Shown one piece after another: positions 56,145 through 64,000 of a stretch of 64,000 nt of DNA (the first letter of the stretch is position 1; each line of letters opens with the position of its first letter). The DNA comes from Ctenosaura bakeri. Lineage: Eukaryota; Chordata; Lepidosauria; Squamata; Iguanidae. The notes beneath the pieces are model-generated. The model did no database searches. It had not been told where the DNA came from and worked only from the letters and a program-made list of their open reading frames with translations. Both the position numbers and the translations under genes were made by a program. The stretch lies in the NCBI GenBank assembly GCA_948474755.1, contig CAOLHI010000247.1:434001-498000 (forward strand). Direction: 5' to 3'.

Positions 56145-57382
56145 AAATCAGGGTCTCACAGAGCAAGTCTTTTACTATACTAGAAAAGTAAATGCAAGGA
56201 AATAGCTCTATTCCAAACCTGAGTGCCAAGGGCTAGGTACACTGGCCCAAATAAGGTTCCACGCAAATGCATATGTGGATACAATTTAATTCATACATCA
56301 TTTGATGCACTACCATCTATTTATATGTACAGCTTTATAACCAGACTAATGCAGTTAGGTCGTTCCTTCGTATAAGCCATCCTGCATTATTCAGCTGACA
56401 TGCAGTTAACAGTTCGGTGGGTTTTAGGTTAATCAACAGTAGAGTTCTCTTTGTGTCATCTTTCCTCATAAGTTTTAAGCCCAGGTTTATTCCTGGCAGC
56501 TAGTGATTTAGGGACAAGGGCTCCTCACAGTAAACTGGCTCTCTTTTACAGCTGTCTCTCAGCCTTCAGTCTGGAAAATCAGAACCCTGTAGCCTTCTTT
56601 CATTCCTGCCCTCTGTCTTAGTTGGTATCTCAATCCAGTCATCTCTCGAGCTGCTCCCTCCTGCAAGAGCCAGAGATACACAAGGAACAATGGGTGGAGA
56701 GCAGGAAACGCTGTATGGGAAACAGGATTTCATGTCATTGCAGTGCTGTTGGCACGGACCTCTAGGTATCCCTCCCCCCAACAGCCTCCATTCCCACCCT
56801 GGCTGAACCCTAGCCAAGAAGACTCTAACAGCTCATATCCTGCCCAGTCCATTCCCACTCTTAATCCATTCCTGAACTGCCCAGATTTTTTTCTTTTGTT
56901 CCCATCTCCAGGCTCAACATGGAAGAAACAGCAGGGCCAAATCCCCTGTGAGGCTACGCAGGACAGGAAATGTAGGGCTCAGAAGGGCGGAAAGGTCTTT
57001 CTGAAGTATCACAGTGAATTCCTGAGCAATTGGACTTCTTTGCACAGAAACCCAGTTCTTCTTACTGGCTAGAGTGGAGCTACTTTTTCTTTTCCTGAGT
57101 TTCTCTCCATGAAGCTCTTCAGAGAAGACATTTTGTGGAGGTCTCTGATGGAACAAGCCAAGAATGTTTACTCTTAATTCAAGCAAAAGAAACTTATCCC
57201 CACTCCTTTTTAGTCTGGTGTAATCTTCCTTTCAGCTCTTGCAAAACATTGGAGGACACAGGAGTACCAAGTGTGGAAGATGGATGATGTAAATGCAAAA
57301 TGACAAATATTCCCTGTTAAAATTTTTCCTCTTCAGGATCAGTGATGCCTGAGTTCTCCTGACATTGAGCACATTCTGGAAA
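56145..57382 (+). promoter_or_regulatory. upstream region of the signal-peptide exon
   Basis: Repeat-poor DNA before the exon at 57,383. Candidate elements by eye are a GATA core (cttatcc, about 57,190-57,197) and ETS cores on the minus strand (in atcttcctttc near 57,225 and tttttcctc near 57,325). No TATA box or CpG island is seen. A ttttcctcttcag|GATCAG acceptor-like site near 57,337 leaves open a non-coding exon farther upstream. All of this is inference. Confidence 0.35.
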
Positions 57383-57431
57383 ATGGAATTGGACAGGATT
57401 TGCCTTCTAAGTCTCTTCTTGCAGCTGGCAG
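57383..57431 (+). CDS. TIE1: signal-peptide exon, probably exon 1 of a TIE-family receptor (partial gene)
   Basis: ATG at 57,383-57,385 with A at -3 and G at +4, and an in-frame TGA upstream at 57,350. It encodes MELDRICLLSLFLQLA plus the first base of a Gly codon, then the donor CAG|GTAAAG. A basic/polar start, a hydrophobic core and a phase-1 exit are typical of exon 1 of an Ig-type membrane receptor. The TIE1 name rests on gene order only: in human, C1orf210 (reverse) is followed directly by TIE1 (forward). No further exon of the gene was recognised to the right edge, so most of it must lie beyond the window. TEK or another secreted-protein gene is possible. Confidence 0.5.
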
Positions 57432-58098
57432 GTAAAGCCATTTCTCCTTATTTATTTCTTAACTTTTATATTGACTTTTTTTTTTTGCTGCCCTATACCT
57501 GAAGCTCAGTTGATAATTCCAAATACATAGTTAAGGCCATGAAAGATGCAACTATAATGAGATATAATGTCAAATGCATAAGGCAGCCACAGAATAAAGC
57601 TAAAGGTAGAACCAACAACTGAGGACAAGAGCAGTGCAAAGGTCAGTGAGAAACTTTTAAACCTGGAAAAGTAAAAAAGTAAAAAAAGAAAAAAAATCCT
57701 GGGAAAACAAAAAGGCCTTTGTACCACCACAACTATCACCTTGTATTTATTCTATTAATTATAGTCTATGTAGTTCCTTTACTCATATGCTATCATGCAT
57801 TTAGTAGTTTGCTGTTAAATTTCAGTTATAAATTGTAATGCTAGCTTTTTTAAAAAAGAGAAGGCAGGAAGAAAGGTTCCCAAAAGGCTTGAGGGTCACA
57901 TGCAGTCCACGTGCTGTATTTTCACCACCCTGGTAAAGTTTCTGATGGCAGAGAAAATGGAACCTCAAGGGGGGTCTGGAGGAGGTAGCCATAGAATCTG
58001 TGGTGTGATCAAACTTCCCTTTAGGAAAATTCTGGAGGTTTGGGATTTCAGGGCAGGATGCTGCCCTCTAGGAACCCCTAATTAAAATTATCCATGTG

Positions 58099-58250
58099 AT
58101 AGCCAGTGTGGTGTAGTAGTCTGAGCACTGGACTACGATCCTGGAGATCAGGATTTGATTACTGGCTCATAACACACTCTCAGCCCCTCAGAACCCCATG
58201 ATAGGGTTGCTATAAGCCAGAAACAACTTGAAGATGAACAACAACAACAA
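58099..58250 (+). mobile_element. tRNA-derived SINE, internally deleted
   Basis: gatagccagtgtggtgtag head and gaacaacaacaacaa tail, with about 40 bp of the middle (the ggtgaccttggg block) missing. A further head-only fragment lies at about 59,618-59,646. Confidence 0.75.
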
Positions 58251-58578
58251 ATGTGCATTATGCTACCTCTGATTCAGAGGTGGTAGTCCATAAAACCGCT
58301 CTGCCTACTATTTTAACTTGAAAGCTGTAGAACCCCAGTGAAAATTACAACAGTTGCCATGAGGGGATGTATAAGTAACACTGCAAGATACAGATCTTGC
58401 TTTCTGAACATTGTGCCTTAATCCATTCCTATTACCAGCACCAAGACCTGTTTTTAAGCTGGGTCCACTGGCCTAGCCAATATTTTGGCTAAGCTCTGCA
58501 TTGATCCATCTGAGGTTACTCCAAAACCTGCACGCCCTCTAACTGTCCTAATTTGGCAGTGATAGTCCAAATGAATCC

Positions 58579-58920
58579 TCTGTTGCCCCACTTTTTCAGC
58601 TGCTTTCAAAATGTCCCAGTTTCTCCCTCTTCCTCCCACTTTCCCCCTTTGTCATCAGCTAACTTCAGCTGTTGCAAATTGAGTTCAAAGTACAGGTCCT
58701 CTATGAACCCATGGGGAGGAGGAAGAGAAGAGGTGATGGGAGTCTTCCCTTCCCAATAGGCTCAGGAAAAAACTAGCTGTTGTATCGTCTCCTAGCCTGA
58801 GTCTACTTCCTCATTAATAACTTTTGCTATCTTGATCACATTCTGATGATGCTTGGATGCATGCATCCCAACTTTCATCTGCAAAATGGTGAATAATATG
58901 AAACTGATTTTAAGCATTAT
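58579..58920 (+). repeat. dispersed repeat, copy 2 of 2
   Basis: Begins gccccactttttcagctgct. Keeps ccagtttctccctcttcctc, gttgcaaattgagttcaaag and attaataacttttgc in the order of the copy at 34441. Middle parts differ in length. Confidence 0.6.
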
Positions 58921-60785
58921 GAGAGAGAAGGCTATAATGCACAGACTAATGGGCTGCTTCTGCCACACCCTCTGCATCTGTTCCAACTAATATTAAATCC
59001 ATGTGAAGCTATCATTATGGATGCATGTATAATTTCACATCTGTTTTTTTCATGCATCCATTCTGTCCTGTTTCCACATCCTCACTTGTGAGAATCCTTC
59101 ATAGAAATATATGTTTAAAATATTTAGTAAGTTTATTTTGAAATATATTTTCTTAAAATACATATTTCTAAGCATAATTTGGATTTGGTCATTGAGCCAG
59201 GAACCACACTAGGAAGTGCATGAGCTGGTAGTTCTGACCTCTTTAGTCCAGAAGACACTGATCAGATCAGTTTGTTTCATACTGGAATTCACAACAATTG
59301 AATCAGGCCAGTCAGACATGGTGTGACATGGGTAAAGCCTGGAAGAAAACCACTCTCCATCGTGCTAGTTAGCTCAATGGTATTTCCTGAGCAATGGATT
59401 TTCCAAGATGATTCCTGCAACCATTTGTGATGAAAACCAAACACATGCTTGAGTAAAAGGAAGAGCTGCCATGCTGTTGCCAATTTTAAGAGAGATGAAA
59501 AAGGAAAGATGGAGACATTGTAGCCTTTAATGTATGTTCGTACTGTAAAAATGTTACTTCTCTCACTTATGGCCAATCAAGTTTTGCAGAGATTTTAACA
59601 TTCTATAGTTCCTAAGAGCCAGTGTGGTATAGTGGATTTGAGCATATTTTGGGCCACTCTTATGTAAAGCATATTTATCTACTAGGGCAGAGAATTTAAA
59701 TACAAATGAAATGGCAGAAGACCAAGCCCTTTCTGTAGAGCATCGCAATATATTCAAGATATTTCCAAAAAAAATGACATTAAGTTCTCATAATTATTTA
59801 AGAAAGTTGAATAAAAGGTTGTAAGCCTGCAGGCATCCATACAAACATCACAAAGAGAGAATGTAACAATGTTACAGCATAAGGCTGCATTCCAAAATAT
59901 ACAGTATGCAATTAAAAGCATTTCTTAGAGTAATAACAACAGAATTTCAACCCCTGAAGGATTTCTAGATTTTTAAGCAGGAAATAATGCAAAACTGACA
60001 TGTAGATGATTGAGACACATGGAGTAATTACAAATGCATATTTTGATTTGAGATTAAAAATGTTACTTTTTTGTCCATGCCACCTGGAGGATTCTGGGAG
60101 TTGTAGTCCAAAGTAATATCCTTCCCAAATTTTCATTTTGCTATACCTGTGCAAGTGCTCAGATGTCATAATTACAGTGAAGAAATGTTACCACATCTGA
60201 AGAAGCCCAAAAGCTGTTCATGGATTGTCTGGTCATTAAAACTATCTCCAGTTTCCTTTCCAAATTCAGACAAATACAAGGATAAATATTTTAGCTAGTA
60301 GGTTAGTTGTTTGTTTTTCAAACTATGTTGAATGGGTAGACAGAAGAATAATATTGTTTTTATGTATTAGATAAAGACTTCCTCTTGTGCTAGGGAAAAA
60401 ACAACAGGCAGAGCACTATCTGGCACATATTTATTTGTGTTACCAGTTTTATTTAAAAAAAAAATACAAAAGTATAAAATGCAAAATATTGCCCAGTACA
60501 TTGTACAATCAGGTATAGACAGTAAAAACCAAGTCTAACATTGTCAGCAATAAATATACATTCAATTACTTGATTAATTCAGACTACAGAAAACAAGGCA
60601 TGTGATCAAATATTGTAATGGCATTTGTCAGTACAAAAGGCTCCAAATTACAGTCCGCAGTAGACAAGCTGCTGCCACGAAAAAATCGCACTCTGCATTA
60701 TATTTGTCTCATAGTATTCAGAATATTGTAGTATCACCTAAAGTGACATACTGTGTCCACAACTAAAGAGGTGGGGTGCATCAAC

Positions 60786-60872
60786 CACACTCCCCAGAAA
60801 ATCCTGTGACAGTGTCACCTTGGGGGTCACCATAAGTTGGAAATGACTTGAAGGCACACAACAACAAACAAT
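60786..60872 (+). mobile_element. tRNA-derived SINE, 3' third only
   Basis: From ccacactccccagaaaatcc to gcacacaacaacaaaca. Confidence 0.7.
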
Positions 60873-61420
60873 AGTCTGATGGGAAATGCTTGAGTGTAAA
60901 TATAAGACAGGAATGATGGAGCTGCCAATTTGTTAACATTGGTGGTATTTTCTCTTGGTGCAGTTTCCTCCAGTCTAAATGCCCTTCCACACCTGGCTGC
61001 TGTTACGTATTTTTTTCATCTTCTGAACAGCAAACAGCAGTGCATATGAAAGGAGAGAGGGGCTGAGATGGGAAAATGGCACAACAGAAACCATTAAACA
61101 ATTTCACTTTCAGTCTGTAGTTACAATCAAAATAACTGCTCTTTGCTGCTGCATTTTAGTAATAGCAATAGTAGTACTTTAACATAATAATGATCAAGAG
61201 ATCAAAATACAAAACCCTGCATGGCTCAGAAAGCCTGAGAATCTAGGGAGTGGTAGAAACAGTTGATAGAGATTGGTTTTATTGCTGCAGTATCTTTTAC
61301 TTTTGATTCACCTGGATTTGATCACTAAATAGAAAACAGGTGGACCATCTAGGTGTATGCGCATGGAGACTAGAACTAAAGGTAATTGTGTTTCTGGTCA
61401 TTCTTCCTGTTGGGAGGATT

Positions 61421-61535
61421 TTGATGTCATGTGCCTTCAAGTTGACTCTGACCTCATGATTTATTCAGAGGAAGATAAGAGGTTGGCTTGCCCAAGGTCA
61501 CCCAGTGGCTTTCCATGACTGATTCAAATCTTCAT
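61421..61535 (-). mobile_element. tRNA-derived SINE fragment
   Basis: Reverse copy: catgtgccttcaagttgac, then gcccaaggtcacccagtggc. The head is lost and the central block shortened. Confidence 0.65.
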
Positions 61536-61574
61536 CTCCTGAAGATGAATCACTGTGGCTGCAAACATTATACA

Positions 61575-61611
61575 GTGTGTGTGCGCATGCACGCACGCAC
61601 ACACACACACA
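61575..61611. repeat. Z-DNA-prone microsatellite
   Basis: tgtgtgtgcgcatgc followed by acgcacgcacacacacac: alternating purine-pyrimidine with a near-palindromic centre. Confidence 0.75.
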
Positions 61612-62861
61612 GAGATATGAAGGAACTATGTTTATTGACAAGTTTTATAACACTCTGGCTAGTATTCAAAGTGTTTTGTAGTATTTAGTGTATTCATTTC
61701 CATAAAAACGTTGCAATATTTTAATTTTTTTTAAGTTTACTTCAACAACATATGATATAAAATGATAAATGTAAATGCAGCATATAAATATGTGGGGGGG
61801 ACTATTATAGTCCAAAAAACAAGGTACAATCAGTTTTCCAGCACAGTCTCCCCCACCTTCATCTCTTATTAACTAACAATCCTGAATCTTCAATATCCAA
61901 AACATAATGTATCAAAGATCTTTTAACAAATCTTCCTAATATTTATGCTGGAACCCCAGTGGCTTGGAGATATCAGATGCAATTTCCACACAGATAGTGG
62001 ATGGCTGCCAAAAGTCAGTGAACATGTCTGTCCTAATTACTCTTCTCAGAATGTGACACTTAGCTGTTGAATTTTCATTTAGCTCCAGATCCCAGACCTC
62101 CCTCCACTATAAGAAAAGATCCTCTTCCTCAGTATATTTCCAGGGCTAGTATTTTGGAATGTAATTCTACATAATAGGTTCAGTATGTGTTCCCAGGAGT
62201 TTCTTTTTTCTTCTTCTTCAATAGTATAACCACAAGGGAATCATGCCCACCCCCTTTGTATCCTCTCCCAGCTAGAAGATATATTTTCATATAACATTAT
62301 ACTGTTAGTATTATATAGTTCCATTTTACTGATGGGAACTGAGGTTGAGAATTCTTACTGTTTTTATTACTAATATTATTCCAACCTAATTTTTTAAAGA
62401 ATTGTAGAGCAGGTTACAATACAAATGATAAATCATCACTTTTTCTAACAGTGACTTCTAACTGTTGGTTAGTCTGTCTGCCTGTCTCTGCCTTTCCCTC
62501 TCTCTCTCCTTCCCTCCCTAGAGGGCAGTTCCTCCTGCTCATACCTACATATAAAATGGGGCCCCTATCATACATATCCAGTCCCATCTATATACATAAT
62601 CTCAATGTATTTTTCTCTTTTAATTATGACATTAAGATTTGTACATATTCAACATTATAATATGGCCCACTCTGGGTCTAATGTGCCCCCTCCTCCTTTT
62701 GCATTTGTCATTTAACACAGTGTCCAGCCTGAAGAAAAATCCTAGAATTTTAATTATTCTGTAACTTTAGCTATTCCTAATATAGGACCTAAAACATCAA
62801 ATATTCTCTTGATATTTTCATTGTGTTTGTTCTAATGAATCAATGTGGCTGCAAACATTAT

Positions 62862-63010
62862 ACAATGTGCCCTCCATATATTCAGGGGTTCCATTCCAAG
62901 AACCACCATGAAAAAGAAAAAAATGCAGGTGTTACATCCCATTCTGGTCAATGGGTACAACATGTGCACCCCTGTGCCTGTGTGGGTGCGCGCCTGCTGC
63001 ATCCATTGAC
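62862..63010 (+). mobile_element. Tigger-like element end
   Basis: gtgccctccatatattcagg and ttccattccaagaacc resemble the left end of pogo/Tigger elements (ggccctccatat...gggttcc). Only the left part is recognisable, and it is not the same subfamily as the 13251 element. Confidence 0.5.
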
Positions 63011-64000
63011 TATAATGGGAGAGACGCTTTGCATGACCTTGCATTTGCATGTGCAGAGGTCATACCAGAAGGCACACTGTATAACTCTTATATCTTGAAA
63101 AACTGGGTATTTGGGCTGGGTTTTGTGCATGAAAGACAGAGACCTGAAAAACTTAGACTCTTGCTCATATTCTGGGCTTATAAATTCTACCACCATCAGC
63201 ACAAGCTCCCATTGTCCCTAGGATCATCATCCCTGAATATGATGCTGCTCTATTTCTCCCAGTAGTTGCTCTTTCCTCCTGCCTGTGTGCAAGAAACTCA
63301 GAAATGGATAGGCAAGCACAAATCTCTGTCTCTCAAAATACGAATCCTAGTTTACATTTGCAAATGCATTCTCATGTAGAGAAGCAGTCAGCAACTTCAT
63401 CTTAACTTTTGTTTTCCTTTTCACACAGCTTTCTATTGACTCTAGCAAATTTCAATAGATGTGGACTATTACTGTATTGATATATGGACATTTGTATACT
63501 TGCAACCACTGTTGTCAGTTTAGCTCAGCTTTTCTCATTGTACTAATGGGGTTGTGTGGGAAGGGGGCTAGTCCAAATTTGTATCCCCAGTACCAGAAAT
63601 TACAACTAAAAAAAAAAAGCAAATCAGAAATAGCTAGACATCAATTACTAGTTCTGATTTGGGAGTGGTGGGGTGGAAGGGAGTTGCGTCCTCCTCCAGG
63701 AGCAGAAAAGATTTTTTGGCTGAAGATGCCATACTTTAGTTTGGCCAGTTTTATCAGGCCAGTTTTAAACTGATAACTGTTTGGACCTTCCAAACTGATA
63801 ACTGTTTGGACCGTCACCTAGCCCAAGTTCCACGCTTTCATTTCTCTTTTTAAAGTAAAGCCCTTCCTGCACCTTATCTGCATCCCACAATGTCCTGGGG
63901 CCAGCCTGACACTGCCTTTGCTGGGATGGGAGCATGTCTCGATTGCTACCATCCTCCTTCCTTCCACAGTGCAGCTGGCCTCTTCCTGTGCTGCACTGAG

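Larger units (their letters stand above)
57432..64000 (+). other. probable first intron of the TIE-like gene
   Basis: No immunoglobulin-domain exon with acceptor and phase-1 entry was found on the plus strand. Outside the listed repeats the sequence is AT-rich and unassigned. Around 60,430-60,720 the minus strand looks like a transcript 3' end (TTTATT by an A run), but no coding exon supports a gene there. Confidence 0.4.

Noticed and set aside
60430..60720. Minus-strand 3' UTR of another gene
   Set aside because: Only an AT-rich poly(A)-signal-like start; no coding exon on the minus strand to the right edge supports it.

Overview
The window looks like squamate reptile (lizard) nuclear DNA. 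Three things support this: tRNA-derived SINEs with the Sauria-SINE type 3' tail, SPIN-like hAT transposons, and vertebrate-type split genes. There is no operon structure. Everything below was read by eye from the sequence; no database search was run.

Three host gene loci can be supported. (1) At the left end, on the minus strand, a single-exon 689-residue RING/B-box/coiled-coil/NHL-like protein closest in pattern to TRIM56 (1780-3849). It probably has a 3' UTR filling 255-1779, and its CpG-island promoter and non-coding first exon probably lie near 8.1-8.5 kb. (2) At 17.0-26.8 kb, on the minus strand, a four-coding-exon gene that I assembled from splice sites. It encodes a 369-residue type I membrane protein: signal peptide, about five to six leucine-rich repeats, one membrane segment, and a cytoplasmic tail with the acidic GFIEDNYI motif of the LRRC19/TEMP family. 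The tail and membrane segment resemble mammalian TEMP (C1orf210), a 113-residue protein without leucine-rich repeats. The overall architecture and length resemble LRRC19. (3) At 57,383-57,431, on the plus strand, a signal-peptide exon with a phase-1 donor. In human, C1orf210 sits head-to-head with the receptor tyrosine kinase gene TIE1, and LRRC19 lies near TEK, so this exon is probably exon 1 of a TIE-family receptor, most likely TIE1. The rest of the window (57.4-64 kb) would then be its first intron.

The remainder is mostly repeats: two SPIN-like hAT elements with intact 8-bp target duplications and GC-rich internal cargo (4.2-5.4 and 24.8-25.8 kb); other hAT elements (46.4-47.3 and 55.3-56.1 kb); a family of 180-bp palindromic MITEs; three Tigger-like MITEs, one split by a SINE; tRNA-, 5S- and Ala-tRNA-derived SINEs; a decayed RTE/BovB LINE with an internal inverted segment (52.0-54.3 kb); a DIRS/Ngaro-like element cut by a solo LTR and a hAT (44.3-48.0 kb); and two related solo LTRs (44.9-45.8 and 49.1-49.9 kb).

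The main biological point is gene locus 2. It appears to preserve a leucine-rich-repeat form of TEMP, which suggests that mammalian TEMP is the shortened remnant of a receptor-like LRRC19 paralogue, and that LRRC19-TEK and TEMP-TIE1 are paired duplicated neighbourhoods.
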